NCBI GenBank assembly: GCA_024663395.1
Contig: JANFAH010000067.1
Location: 1-64,000, forward strand
Direction: 5' to 3'
DNA from: Pisolithus tinctorius
Lineage: Eukaryota > Basidiomycota > Agaricomycetes > Boletales > Pisolithaceae
DNA length: 64,000 bases
The notes below the pieces were generated by a model that worked only from the letters and a program-made list of their open reading frames with translations, ran no database searches and was not told the DNA's origin. Positions 21,854-34,545 of the stretch are shown here, one piece after another (position 1 is the first letter of the stretch; the number at the start of each line of letters is the position of its first letter). Position numbers and translations under genes: made by a program.

Positions 21854-23560
21854 ATGAGCAAGTCTCACTTCAATTTCAGCAGTAGCTCTTCATTATTGTC
21901 TCCAATGACAAGTTCTTTACTCTCTCCAGCTGCTGATCATGTTGAAGACCCATCAATCTTGTCTCCTTTGCAGAACACCAGTCTGGGTCTCCTATCTGGC
22001 ACACAGCAATCCTTTGCATCATACCTGCCCCAGAACTTGATGAATCAAGTAAATGTAAGTGGAATGGGTAGTTTTGGAGGGGTTAACATTGTCTAGGGCA
22101 CATATATGCAGGACTCCCAAGTCATTTACCTGCAGGACCACTGCAAGACACTTGAGCAGCATTTGGTCAAAGTAACATCTGAATACAACACAGTTAGGCA
22201 AGTCTTTTCATTTTCTGTATGAACATGGATTGTTTACTGATTTTCCTATAGAAATCTCTTTGACCAGCTCATGAATGCACTTAAATCCATGTCATGCAGT
22301 CCCAGGCTCCTTGATGCCAGCATGCCCTTACCAACCCTTACCATGACTGATGAGAAGGCTCCAACACATGAATTGCACCCTAATGTGCAGTTCTGGACCA
22401 AGAAGGACTTCAACAACTGGCTCAAGTCTGCTGAGGCCAAGGGTAGCAATTGTGGCATATATGCATACCTCAAAGACACAAATGGCAATGTCCCCTCATT
22501 GGAAACACTAGCCAATATGCAGAAGACTTTATGTGGGGCATGGCAAGAGCTCAGCCAGTGCAACACAACCCTGGAAACCTGGGGCAAAGCCAGTATGAGT
22601 GCTCAGCAGTTCATATGCTTGATCATGGAGACAGCATTCCCACTCTTCAAGTTTGCTGAAAATGGATGGAAGCTAGAGTATATTTGTACAAGGGGATACC
22701 TGGTGTGGAGTAAGCACTACCTGGATGATGATGGAAAGCTGAAGAGGGCAATGCACAACACTATGAAAGAAGAAGCCCTTGATGATGCAGACAAAGACCT
22801 CCAAGACCACAAACCCAGCAAGAAACAGTGATATCAAACAGAATTGGAAGCACTGCACAATAAGAAAGCAAAAGGTGAGCACATCGTATTGCATACTCTA
22901 CTGATTTATTGAGCCATGGCAGTGGACAACATGGCAGCAGCTGAGCCTCCTGAGGTCACTACTCTCAGGAATGGACAACCTGAGACAAGACCTGCAGAAA
23001 TCCCAGCAACACAATCAAACCCACCCAAGTTTTTTACTGCCCCAGACAACAAGGAAAATATACCAGTCATCAATCACACAAATATCACTCAGCCTCCAGT
23101 ATCATATGATCCAATGTAAGTTTCTATTTGACTATCTGAGTCTTCACTAACTCACATCACTCGGGAAGGAGCTTACTTGCTGTGGCTGCCTCAAAAGTCA
23201 AGACTTTACCTGTGCTGCCTATTCCAGACTCTCCTGTCAAGTGTGAGTCAGTACCACCATGTGTCTCTCAAATGGAGGATGCTTCCAAGAAAAAGTTTCA
23301 GCCCTCAGGTACCAAGAACAGATGGTAAGCACAAATGCAGTATAGATTTACTTGCTAACATAGTCATTAGCAACCTCTGCATCTTGCGATGGCTGAAGCA
23401 TGTCAACCCAAACAGCAAAAAAGAACAGTTCTGCTTCTACTATGACAAGACATTGACTGCAACTCAACATGAGGTATGTCTCATTTGGTTTGTTCATGAA
23501 TTGCTCACAAGACAGCAAAAACCAGGAGTACAACAAGGAAGCCAAACAGCTTGTAAGTGA
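21854..23560 (+). CDS. unrecognised element-associated gene, multi-exon
   Basis: A plus-strand gene model of several exons. The first exon (from the ATG at 21854) is serine-rich and ends near 22052 at a GTAAGT. A short exon (about 22109-22199) is helical (LEQHLVKVTSEYN). The main exon (about 22252-22830) has an ordered block with HPNVQFWTKKDFNNWLKS, KTLCGAWQEL and ETWGKASM, then a lysine-rich tail. A later exon (about 23360-23473) has NLCILRWLKHVNP and FYYDKTLT. The block around FWTKKDFNNWL is familiar to me from proteins near Tnp2-type transposases in agaricomycetes, where it could be a second element-encoded protein. That is an impression only. No stop interrupts the main exon. Confidence 0.45.
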
Positions 23561-24160
23561 CAGGCCAGCAAGAAACCATGCTAACACATTATCAGGTCCA
23601 AGACAATGCCTGGGTTAAGGCTGTTATCGAGAATGGCAACCTTCACTAGATAACAATCCATTTTGCTCAAACGGAAGTCCATCCACAATATTTTTTCATG
23701 CCATCTGCCTGCATTATCCACTCACATCATCCACTCACATCATATTTGCATTGTACTTGCATTGCACTTGCATCACATGGCAGGGTTTTCCATCATTTGC
23801 ATTGCCTGCCACACTGTCTGCATCATCATCATTGTGTATTTATTACCCCCCAGGAAAATTTCCTGTACTATGTAGAGTGCTACCATGTAATAAATTGTCA
23901 TTTTGAAGCATATTAATGCAGTGTGTGTGGGTAATAAATAAATGTGCATATATATGAGCAGATATGACTTTGTAATACAAGGGCATATGTTGTCACACAC
24001 AAGCATATGGCATAAACATGGTAAGGGGAGACCAAAGATATGCCCTGATATGTGCCCATGTGAGGATGCACAAAAAAAGTCATCTAGGGTGCTATGGAGT
24101 TGTGCCCCTGCATATTGTATTAGTCTCATTTTACTATGGAATTCCAACCTGGTATGACTA
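23561..24160. other. right margin of CpG-poor block
   Basis: No gene seen. Repeats of the word GCATATG and CATCACAT/CATTGCA-type strings occur at 23690-24010. The composition changes abruptly near 24150, where CpG becomes frequent again. This probably marks the right edge of the element cluster. I could not match this margin to the left one as an inverted repeat. Confidence 0.4.
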
Positions 24161-24623
24161 CATCGTACTTCCCTCGTTTGGGCATATCCCGTCAGCTAGG
24201 GTCACACGGCGTGATAACCAGTTTTCACTGGGCTCAGCAGTGGGACGCCATCTTCCTATGTCCTCATCACCTTTCCATGATCACTCCAACGATACTCCTT
24301 TGACCTGATAATACTACTCTGCTTTCCCGAACCAAAAGCAGTAGAGTAACGCAGTTTGACTGGGAGACAGTAGTTCCGGCTACCTTGCTAATTCTGGGTA
24401 TGTACGAGTGTTACTCAGACTACTCTTGCTGAAGTGTTACAGGTCTCGTAGCACATCCCGCTCCAAACGTTCAGTTTCTTTCATATTGGAAAACTCCGTA
24501 TCCTTTGTGCTGGTTCACTGCGAAGACGTATAGGACGGGCTCGTCCAATGCAATAAACGCTGAGTTCATCTCCATTTCCGGAATTTTATCTTGTCGGTGG
24601 ACCTATCGACATCTTCTCCCAAC

Positions 24624-25206
24624 ATGACCGTGGATACCGAAAACCCATTATCCCCTCCTCTCACTTTACACCTTCACACTAGGTCTCCGAGTCTTTCATG
24701 TGCCACCTCGCCCACATACGCACTCAAGGAGGGGAAGGGTTCAACGTCTTGTCGACACCGAGGAAAGCGCGATAATCATTGGGGAGTTTGAGTGGTACCG
24801 ACGGTTCGATCTGTGGCGCGGGATCTGCATCCGGGAGCAATGCAGGGAGTAAATGCGAGATCAGGAAGGCAAATGATGTTGGCCGGGAAGCTGAGAATAT
24901 GCAGGAGAGTTCGGACGTTTTTGTCAAGTAATTGTTTCGTTTCGCTCACTCCATTGATGGCAGGGCACGACGCTCATCACTTCAAACCCTCCTCCCCCTT
25001 ATACTTTAATTAATGCACCGAACAAGGGAGAACCTAGTGTAGAGGATTTGCTCGTGTCTTCTGGTTTTCTCGAGGATATGCGTGCATGGGAGGCTGGTAT
25101 GAGGCTGGGGAAAACGGTGAAGCGTATCCTGACTGCTGGTCCTCCGCATCCTGCTTCTGGAGCGGAGAAAGCAGACTATGAGATTCTGGTCTCCGGGAAA
25201 CAATGA
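24624..25206 (+). pseudogene. unrecognised coding relic, two exons
   Basis: A plus-strand reading that looks like protein but not like any family I can name. The first part begins at the ATG near 24624 (SPPLTLHLHTRSPS) and, after a one-base slip, continues as LSTPRKAR, one TAA, then LSGTDGSICGAGSASGSNAG up to a GT near 24928. After an AG at 24960-24961 an exon reads GEPSVEDLLVSSGFLEDMR and EAGMRLGKTVKRILTAGPP and ends at the TGA at 25204-25206. Frame slip and stop suggest a decayed gene. The opposite strand is also partly open, so strand assignment is tentative. Confidence 0.35.
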
Positions 25207-26826
25207 TCGAGGTAAAAAGTATGTCGTCACTCTATCATCCATCGGCTTTTCTGATGACAATCATCGTAATGCCTGCTTAAATGTAGTGGCTCATATTGCT
25301 GTTTCATTAGTGTGTTGTGTTGAGCCCAGGGCTCCGGCGTGGTAAACAAGGTGTCTACCAGCGGCGACGGCCCTGTTCTAGTTCCATCACTCTCCCCGTA
25401 TATATTATGTACGGGCATTTCTCCCATGCTGTCCACAAATTTGACCTTGTCTTGTCAGCCCTGTATCCACCCCGCACACAGACCTGTCATGGTCACGACG
25501 ATCCAATACACCCAACTGGGACCGTCACAAGACGATGCGGTGGGAGGCGCACACTGCGTGACGAGCCCGCTAGAGGCGCAGATCCCCTTCTGAGTGGCTT
25601 ACACCACCCCCAATCTCTCAGGAGATAACTATCATGTTGCGTCTGCCGCCTTTCTGAAGGGTCACTGCACATCCCCGCTGTACACTACGGTTTCAACGAA
25701 GTTCCCCAATTTGACCCCTTGCATTTACCACACTCGCAAGCACTCTTTCCAGCATTAGGCGGTCTTGTGCCCAATTCCCATTCGCAATGATATACTGCGC
25801 GCCATCCAGGACATGGACATGCCCAAAATAGTCAGTGTATTCAAGATGCTGGGAAACATTGCTGTTACTGCTGATGCTGCAGGCGAGAACCCCTCGTTTT
25901 GTTCCTCCATTGCCCAGTGACACTGATGCCCCGTGTCAATTAGCACTGGTAGCCGATGTATTGTCCACCTCAAGGGCTAACCGAAGTACTGCCCCGAAGT
26001 CAACCAAACCGTCACATAAACCTGTGTCGGATGTGAATCTTCCAGGCCCCGCGCCTTCCACCCTGGAACACGCGCATGTCCTTGCGAATAAATGAGCTGA
26101 GCCCGTAAAAACTGAAGGGTGAGTGTGTTGTTAATCATGAGCGAAGGACTTGTTTGCAAGAAGTTCTTGGCAGTCGAAAGAGAAGCAGCCGAAAAACAGC
26201 CATTAAGCTGTCCAAGGCCGTGAGTTGTTGAAACACTTTCAGGTGCTAATAACCTTGACTGATACCCTTCGCCCAACTTTACCTCTAGGGTCAGGGACTC
26301 ACTGACAATCAGATACTGCAAACCATTGTCCAATGGAAAGAGAAGGGTAGACAACACGTTTCGGTTGGAGACCAGTACGTCAAGTATTCATATATCCCCA
26401 ACGCATCTAACCATACTCTCTGCAGTAGTAGCCATGCCCTAGTATGTCTATCATTGTGTTTGAAGCGCCTTCCAGCCCGAAAAGCGACAGGGAAAATGGA
26501 CCCCAGAAGAGGTTAACCTACCGAAACAGTCTGTTCTCGCCTGAGTTTAGTAAACGTAGACTCAACTGATTGCTTCACCGCATAGAGTCACCGTAGACCT
26601 TGGCCAGGAATGGGAAAAGGTCAGCGAGCGTGCTGGTCGTATGTCCTTTGATTGCGGGTACCATGACCAGAACCATGTTGCGAAATGTGAGCTACTCCCG
26701 ATCACAGTATATAAGCCGAGGGTCGATGCACCCTCAATGTTCAATCACGTAGACACCACTCAGTAGACACAAACGCTTGTAAACACATTCATCGGATAGC
26801 TATAATATACAGGTATTATACAACGC
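25207..26826. other. no gene recognised; scattered open segments
   Basis: Open stretches exist on both strands. The most protein-like are on the minus strand at 25693-25923 (DYFGHVHVLDGAQYIIANGN) and 25977-26357 (YLIVSESLTLEVKLGEGYQ), with a plus-strand exon-like piece near 26285-26425 (LTDNQILQTIVQWKEKGRQ). I could not link them into one gene and recognise no family. The right end is the 3' flank of the second Plavaka gene. Confidence 0.3.
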
Positions 26827-29800
26827 TCAGAACTCGGGACCGTTGTCATCATCCTCTGCATCAGAGTAGTTTACATCCTCACTGCTGTCCTCCGAGCGCT
26901 CACCGTCTGTCTGGGAGGAATCCAAGTCACCGCTTTCATCCTCGATGTCATCGCCATCATTAAGACCTTCATCCCCCTCGCTGCCTATGTCTTCATCAGT
27001 GGGACTTTCTTGGTCGGAATGGTCGCTGGCATCGGTGAGATCCAGGTCCGAGTCTGAGGACGTTTTGGGTACCAATTCAGGTAGGGAATACTGAGCATCA
27101 TGCCCGATGCCGATACCAGAAAAGCGAGCGAACATATCGCGATCTGCAAAGCTATAAGAATAATGTTTCAGTGAAGCGAAGTAGTAGTCCCTCAGAAAAG
27201 CTCACATATTGACGTAGTACGCTTCCCAGTCATCAACCTCATTGGCAGGACGGCCCATCGAAGGTCACGTCGAAGGAGTGAATCGGTGTGCCCGTTAACG
27301 AATGCAGGAATAAGATGGCAAGTGCGGATTACAAGGGAAGGGTCAAGAAAACCAAAGGCGCCAGGCGAATCTGGGACGAACCCAATCTTCGGGAGACGTC
27401 CCTTCTGAAGGCCCCATTGGTAGCTTGGTACAACACCAAGCCACCTAACCCAGAGAAATTCCATGGTTTGCTCCGTTCCACTATAACAAACATTTATAAG
27501 GAAAGCGCCCAATACTCGTGCGTACCAGAATGGATGAGCGTTAGGACTCTCCTCTCGTGATAGCATCATAACTGTGGCACCATGTCCTGGGCGTAGGGTA
27601 TCCTGGCCACGGCGTATATCGTAGGTCGTGTAATTTATTTGGAAGCGCTTTGATTGAATAACTCGGTTGAGACCATTCTTGAAGGTCACTTTATTTCGTT
27701 CTTCACTAGAGAACGAGCATTCATCTCCATCATAATCCAAGCCCAGTAATCGTGAAAGAAGATGATCTTTCAGCTTCGGAATGAAGTCCTTGTAAAAGAC
27801 GGTGAGGACAGTTAACTTGGGGTCCAGTACAACCTCTCACCTTCACGGCTGGATCTTCGGAGTTTTGACTGAGAAACGCGGCCAAGTTGATGGCATTGCT
27901 CGGAGAATCTGACAAGTGGTGGTGAAACTTAGACGGGGCAGCTGTCTCTTCCAACTTTGTGGAGGATTCGCCTGCGGCATCCAATTGACGTCTAATACGT
28001 GTATGTCATCTCTCCTGCTTTGCAAGTTGCTTTGCAGGTTTTTGTTTATTCGTACTTCGATAGAACTTCTTCAGAAGGCAATGAGCATGTTCACCCTAAC
28101 AACCAGGGTCAGCGCGTCATCTATCATGAAAGACAATGATATAGCTTACGATTTGAGTAGTATACGAGTCAGTTGTTCCGAAAGTGCGTATTGTATTCAC
28201 ATAATCTCCGAGGGCATGAAACTTGTATGTTGCAAGGTTGAAGGTCTTCGGTCGGGCACTGGTCGTAGCAGAGGTAGTATTAGATGTGAGATTAGGTTTA
28301 CTGTCCTTTCTTCGACGCCGAGCAGCGACCTCCGAGGGTAGCTCCATTGTCATGAACGCGGTACAAGTAAAGTCTCGAAACTTGCGAAGCTGATGTCCAA
28401 GCAGCCGGGTGGTTTCGTCGAGTTGATGAAGTGAATCTTCACTGTGGAGACGAAGCTTTGCGAGTGCGTGCCAGTGGGCTAGCCGAAAAAGCAAGGTATG
28501 CACGACTCCGTCATGCTCAGAAGGGAAAAGCCCTTCAAACGCTGGAATTGCACACTGACGATGAGAAAAACATTATTTCTTGGAAAATGAGGATCCAGAA
28601 GCTTAAATTACCTGCAGGATGTCTTCAAAATTTTGTGCTGCTTGTTGACATACATCTGATATATTATGGGGAAAGCGACGAATTGCATCTTTTCCAAAGG
28701 ACGAAATTAGATGGAACCTTATTAAGCACCATCTTTTAGCACACTGTATGAAAGTTAAATAAAAACTCCATACCACTCATTAAGCTGGATCACTGTATCA
28801 GGATGTATCACGTACAGTAGCCTTAACAAGTGCCTAAAGACCGATTTGAAGATCCCCAGCTCGAACTCGTGAAGGAGATCTACCGTAACAATGGAGTAGA
28901 CGTCGAGCCCAAGAGGTCCGAGAATATCAGCAAATGAATTCTGTGGCGACTTGTAAAGTCATGGAAGACCGATGAAGAGGCGAACGTACAAAGGTTGGCA
29001 CCAGTGAAAACCCCTTCAAGTAGTGTTCTGGAATTACCCCTTTGATTGGGCACCCTAACCTGTAGATAGCATTGCGGGCTGCCAAAATTCGATCCGAGAA
29101 GTACTGGTGTATTTTTGTGAATCTTCTGGATGCATCTGACCGGAGCCCAAGACGACTAAAGTCTTCCTTTGCTATGAGGCACCATGGGCATGGAAAATTG
29201 CCTTTGTCATGGATGGCGGCCAAAAGTACCCTGTAAATAAAACCATAAGTTTTGTCAATGAGTTGAGCAGCGCAGCAGTCATACTTCTCTGGATAATCTG
29301 CTGCGTAAGTGAAGATGCGTGGGAAAACTCGCCGGCATACTCCATCATAGCATCTGATTACAATGCCATCCTTATATGCCTCGACAAACTCCTTGTCCAA
29401 CAACACTTTCCATACCCCATGGAATAACTCTCGCTTACAGTGGGCAATAATGTCATCGTAATTTTTTTTCTTTGTAAACTTGGATATGAACTCGGCGATA
29501 GATGGTGGAAGCTACATAATAAATGCATGTGTCAGCTATGACGTAATCAGTAGGTACCGGAGTAACTCACAGTCGGCATAAACGCTATTGGATGGCATGC
29601 ACCGGAGCTAGGACATGCACGTGTATATTTCGACTGATTCCCAAAAAATAAGTAGATAGGCCATGCAGAGGCGTCGCCAAATTGTGCGAGATGAGTAGCA
29701 TCGGACCAGAACATCAACCCGGCGATCACGCGTTCCAGTTTACAGCCATCGCTGCGGCTTTGTTTTTGCAATTCGTCATGGGCTCTGTTCCACGCATCCG

Positions 29801-31030
29801 ATGTGTAAAGTTCATCATACAGCCGCATCTCACAACCAGTGATGGCAGATCTCCATACCCGTCTGAATGGAGTGAGATGGAACCACTTTGCATTATCTTC
29901 AGTGAAGGCGGAGCAAATGACTGCAACAAGTTGGCGATACAAGAGCCCTGGAACGGTGAACATCCGGCCATTTCCATTCGCGTCCGGCTCCCTAGTCGGT
30001 ACAAGAACATCCACACTACTCTCCTTCCAGCCGTCCTGGTGGGCAATATCACTTGGTCCTAGCGTGGATTCAGAAGCATCAAAATGTTTCATCTCTGTAC
30101 GAGCGTTGAACCCATCCAAGTCTTCGATGCTGAAGTCATCTGACCTGAGCACAGAATTTACGAGGCGAGTGACCTCAGCCTCGGACTTCTGCTTGCTTCC
30201 AGACATCATCCACGTCATCAGTCTCCAAATGCTCATGTTTTTCCAAGGCCGGGGTGGCAACGCCGGTAGTGATGCAGGAATTGTGTCCGTTTGCTCAGGG
30301 TTAATATATGCATCGGAGAGCTCATCGAGCGAGACGAATGAATCTGGGTCATAGGATGGTCTGTGACGATACGCTCGTGCAATGCCAAATTTATTGAAAG
30401 ACGTTTGGATAGAATCAAATACATGAAGGATAACACGTGGGAGGCCGGAAGACTGGGGTTGCGAAGCAGATAAAGAAGCCCCTGGCTGCAAAGCAGGAAC
30501 AGGTGGTTCCGGCAAAATGTCTTGGAATCGCGCAGGTAAACGCCGTGACCGAGCGGGCCGGTGGCTTCCAGATGACTCAGCATTCTGCGTGTTCTCAGGT
30601 AGGGGCACGGACTCGGGGAGCACTTGTACGGAAGATACTGGATCAGTAGTGGCTGCACTGAAGGATGCGAGCTCAGATTGGAGACTGCTGATAGGTGCGG
30701 GATAATCATGAGAGCTCGAGAAACTTGGAGAGCATGAAGTAGAGTCCTTTTCTGCGAGCTCCAGCGTGCCAACGTCGGCCTACCATTCTCAAGTCAGCAA
30801 CACCAGGGACGAAGGCAAAAAGCTGGGCTCACATTTGTATCCAAATTCAGTTTTGCCCTCTTTGGAGGTGTGCCATTTAGGCTCAGTTGGGCATTCCGCC
30901 TTCGTCGTTGCACCTGTGAGTTTAGCTGCTGCCCCCAGTGTGGGCAGCTTGAGCGGTGGCGAGTCAGCGAACTTGGAGTATCATAGGACTGTGGACAAGG
31001 ACCACAGCATTTGAACCTGTTATCTGTCAT
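26827..31030 (-). pseudogene. second Plavaka-type transposase, ten exons, two lesions
   Basis: A Plavaka-group transposase of about 1240 residues. Exons read on the minus strand: 30833-31030, 29571-30779, 29285-29511, 28990-29230, 28777-28949, 28612-28717, 28150-28554, 27841-28095, 27206-27788, 26827-27151, all with GT-AG introns. Exon 1 has a C2H2-like finger (CCGPCPQSYDTPSSLTRHRSSC). The core shows ISIWRLM-like and WMMSGSKQKSEAEVT, FHLTPFRRVW, ELYTSDAWNRAHDELQKQ, MFWSDATHLAQFGDASAWP, GNFPCPWC, VDLLHEFELGIFK, LATYKFHALGDYV and NYTTYDIRRGQD. The tail is very acidic. Two lesions: TGA at 28006-28008 where CGA would fit, and a one-base loss near 27255 that shifts RRDLRW away from RPANEVDDWEAYYVN. 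The exon sum, 3722 nt, is one short of a multiple of three, in agreement. It belongs to a different Plavaka subgroup from the first copy. Confidence 0.88.
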
Positions 31031-32286
31031 AGTGATGAGCAGGACGATAGCAAGGATGAACAGCAATGTGCCACAGTGTGGCCGCATGTGCAGGATGTGA
31101 GCAGCACACGGTATCACTGCTAGTACTGTGGCGAAGAGAGTGAGTGACGACTAGCGAGCATAGGATCTACAAGGCTCACGATGGGGAACCTGGACACCGG
31201 CTTCTCCGTACCGCACTGATGCATAGGTGGACTGCAGAATTCGGACTAACACAGGGCGAAGTACAATCACGACTACCACGTCTCATCAAGAATGGAGGCA
31301 ATCTACATAGATCAAAGCGTCAATAGATTCTTGCTAACCTGGCACCTCACTGGTGACTACCCTACCACTCCGTTTTGCAACGATGATGACACACATGTGA
31401 CATACCTTACTCAACGCACTGCCATGGGAGGGCGGAGAACACTTCTTTGGATTAAATCGTATTGCAGTGTCCAGATCCCAGGGAAAGCGGCGACCATAAC
31501 CACCTTACAACACAATTTTTGGTGAGACGATCACTCGGCATGAAATTGGAATGTACTGGCCCTGTATTATGTATTCAGTTGTGTTCCAATCATATCACAT
31601 ATAGTGAATGATGGCCTAAGTGGACGCCTGCTGATTAGTCTCCAAACAGGAGTCTCTGAATGTTAGAGCTCCTGCTTCGTGTCCTTACGGCTGCCGTGAA
31701 CGTTAATGTCGGATAGCCATATGACTCACCGAAACCGAGAAAGCAAGTAGAAACGGTCCCAGACGTTGAAGCGCATGATCGAATGCGCTGTCGCCTCTAT
31801 GACCGTCCTTGGGGCCACCAGTAAATCTGAAAGTGGTGAAGAGATCTTTGAGGTCATACTATGCTGTGGCTGCGGGTGGCGAGAACTGTACTTCTTTGGA
31901 GAATCCGCTTTCTTATTAGGGTTTTAAGGGGCCAATCAGGGCCTGGTTTGACACTGTATTAAGCGATTAAGATTCCATTAGAATTAGAACTGAAATGAAA
32001 CTTTACAGATGTCCGTATACTTCCTAGGTTATTGAGGTGATCATTTTTGGATTAAAGTTCTGGGTGTAACGGGACTAAAGCTGGTCTCGGCTGCGAACGT
32101 TCACGACCTGGAAGTAATCTTTGGTTAGCGAATGAGTGATATGGAACAAATTTCTAACCTTGTGGAACGACATGGAGTACTTCTTGAGTCCTTTCTTTGA
32201 GGGACGGACGGATCATCACTAGTTATATTCTGCAAGGGTGGTGGTTACTGCATCTCGGTCTCTCTCCCAGAAAGATTATCTTAGCT
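31031..32286. other. no gene seen
   Basis: Upstream flank of the second Plavaka gene. No exon, structured RNA or clear inverted repeat was recognised. The element's end should lie here, but I could not define it. Confidence 0.4.
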
Positions 32287-32994
32287 ATGACAAGGTCGTG
32301 CGGCTACAGCCCGAACCACAGCTCACGCTCTCCCGATTTCAATGATGATGCCTCCATAATCCTGGGTAACAAGTCAGCCGCTGACAGTGGGGACGCCGCA
32401 GAGGACTCTGACTCTGACTCGGGATGTCTCAAATGGAGTGGTGCGGGACAAGGCGCTCCGCTTGATCATAATGGTCGTTATATTTACAGTCTGGAAGGGC
32501 CATATTGGCAGCTTGACGAAGCCCGCTTTGCTGAACCCCTGCCATCTCCAGACAACTCCGAAGTCAGTGCGGCTGCGGAAGGTGACAAAGGAAATTCCGA
32601 ACTAATCGAAGCCGTGACGAAGTCGGGAGCCAGCCCTCCCATGGGCATGAAACGAAAGCTGTCCGATGCGATATATGCTCCCAGAGTAAGTTCATTTACT
32701 GTGATGATTGAGGATGAGGACGTACAGCCTTACAATTTTCCTAAGGCTTCAACCCCCCTCGGAGGCAGTGTTACCAATGCTGGGCAGGCCAAGTCTGTGC
32801 CTTCCTCTCCTCCCCAGAAACGTCGAAGATTGGCTAGCCCTTTTGAGCTCAGCGGCGGCGTGCAACAGGCAAACATCATGGGCGTTAAAGGAGCCATCGA
32901 GGAAGCTGGGAACGAGATAGCGGAGGCATTAGTTAAGCAGAATGCCATACTATTGGATATTCTGCGTGCTATACGGTACAGGAAGACTTTGTAA
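32287..32994 (+). CDS. orphan protein, probably nuclear
   Basis: A single-exon frame of 235 residues from the ATG at 32287; the frame is open 30 codons further upstream without another ATG. Residues 35-60 are acidic (DSGDAAEDSDSDSG). Two basic clusters, MKRKLSDA and PPQKRRRLASPF, look like nuclear-localisation signals. The last 35 residues (GAIEEAGNEIAEALVKQNAILLDILRAIRYRK) split into two helical runs, EEAGNEIAEALVKQ and ILLDILRAIRYRK. I know no family with this layout. Similar small acidic or basic orphan frames are common beside mobile elements in basidiomycetes. It may be expressed, or a remnant with a lost upstream exon. Confidence 0.5.
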   Translation: MTRSCGYSPNHSSRSPDFNDDASIILGNKSAADSGDAAEDSDSDSGCLKWSGAGQGAPLDHNGRYIYSLEGPYWQLDEARFAEPLPSPDNSEVSAAAEGDKGNSELIEAVTKSGASPPMGMKRKLSDAIYAPRVSSFTVMIEDEDVQPYNFPKASTPLGGSVTNAGQAKSVPSSPPQKRRRLASPFELSGGVQQANIMGVKGAIEEAGNEIAEALVKQNAILLDILRAIRYRKTL

Positions 32995-33285
32995 GGATTC
33001 ACAACATATGCTGTACTACTAGTGATCTGCAACTGTAACACATTGATACGTGTTTTTCCGATGCCTCCCGCATTTTTTTCTTAGCTACCGTGCACATTTC
33101 TCTACTCTGCGCACGCTCGGTGTCCATTCCATACAATATATGACATAGTGCACGAAAATTATTGAACCGTCTACATGAGAAAAACGGAAGAAGCCTAAAG
33201 ATGAATTCATTGCATGTCAATTGATTACAACGCATCGTCGAACAGAGGTTCCTTGATAAGACGACTAAGAACAACCTTGGCATCG

Positions 33286-33862
33286 AGGGGGCGTCGGCGA
33301 GCTGGATGATCCAGGAGTGTTGGAGGCGAGGGCAAGGGATGCCTTGAGGGCCACACCACCGTCAAGGAGAATGCCTTCCTCGGCAGCTGCACGTGTAGCG
33401 TTCAAAGCGTAGTCATACCTATCCTTCTCTTAGCCAATCTCTATTTTCCGACTACCGCCGACCTTGATGTTGGCAACATCGCCGCTCAACTTGGCAAAAC
33501 GCTCTTAGGGTTTGGTCTTGTCATATTCGCTCGTCGAGGGGTCTGCAAGAAGAGCGCGGATCTGTTCGCAGCGCGCCTGAATGATATCCTTGGAAACCTC
33601 ACCGTTAAGGAAAATGGTGCCCTCCTGGTGATGGAGATGGAGTCGGACGAACCAAGGAGGTCAGGGCTTGCCTTCTCAAGCTTGACATCGAGCTCGTCGG
33701 TGAAGACGGTACCACCGGTGAGGATGGCAAGGCCGTCAAGGATGGATTTCCGTTATCATCAAATCCGGGACCTTGGCAACTACGACCTGCAGTTGACCAT
33801 GAAGTTTACTGAGAGCGTAAGCAGCGAGTGCTTCACCATCGGCATCCTTGGATGCACAGGGT
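33286..33862 (-). pseudogene. HSP60 (mitochondrial chaperonin) fragment, copy 1
   Basis: On the minus strand the sequence encodes, in broken frames, the same apical/intermediate-domain segment of a group I chaperonin as copy 2: the [16 protein letters not shown] region, the [19 protein letters not shown] region and the ATRAAAEEGILLDGG region. It carries more indels and stops than copy 2. Only about 190 of roughly 570 residues of a full HSP60 are represented, with no start or end, so it is a gene fragment. Confidence 0.8.
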
Positions 33863-33954
33863 AATAGAAATGCGTACGGTACCTAAGGAAAAAATACGGG
33901 GGCATCAGAGAAACACGCATCAGTATGTTGCAGTTGCAGCGTCATAAGGGACAA

Positions 33955-34545
33955 CTTTGGCATGGGGGCGCGTCGGCGAGCTGGATGATCCAGGAGTGTT
34001 GGTGGCGAGGGCAAGGGATGCCTTAAGGGATGCTGCACCGCTACCAGGAAGAATACCTTCCTCGACGGCTGCACGTTCAGCGTTCAAAGGGTAGTCGTAC
34101 ATATCCTTCTTTTCGCCAACATCTACATCGCCGCCATCATCGGCCTTGATGACAGCGGCACCGTCGCTCAACTTGGCAAAACGCTCTTGGAGTTTGGACT
34201 TATCATATTCGCTCGTCGAGGGGTCTGCAAGAAGAGTGCGGATCTGTTCGCAGCGCGCCTGAATGATATCCTTGGAAACCTCACTGTTAAGGACGACGGT
34301 GTCCTCCTTGGTGATGATGATGGAGCCGGACGAATCGAGGAGGTCAGGGCTTGACTTCTCAAGCTTGACATCGAGCTCGTCGGTGAAGATCGTACTGCCG
34401 GTGAGGATGGTAAGGTCGCCAAGGACGGAACTTGCGGTTATCACCGAATCCGGGAACCCTGATAGCTGCGACCTGGAGTTGATCACGGAGTTTGTTTAGG
34501 ATGCAAGCAGTGAGTGCTTCACCATCAATATCCTTGGATGCACAC
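33955..34545 (-). pseudogene. HSP60 (mitochondrial chaperonin) fragment, copy 2
   Basis: The open frame 33920-34486 covers an internal part of a group I chaperonin: [73 protein letters not shown] and [20 protein letters not shown] short piece upstream ([20 protein letters not shown]) is in another frame because of an indel near 34480. The conserved glycine-rich GILPGGG reads GILPGSG, and [12 protein letters not shown] replaces the usual glycine-rich hinge. The fragment ends near 33955 in unrelated sequence. It is a truncated, probably silent copy; the functional gene must lie elsewhere. Confidence 0.85.

Noticed and set aside
23690..23780. Possible CRISPR-like spacing of CATCACAT and CATTGCA repeats
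   Set aside because: The units are under 15 bp, irregularly spaced and AT-rich, in a fungal transposon margin; this is simple-sequence drift, not an array.
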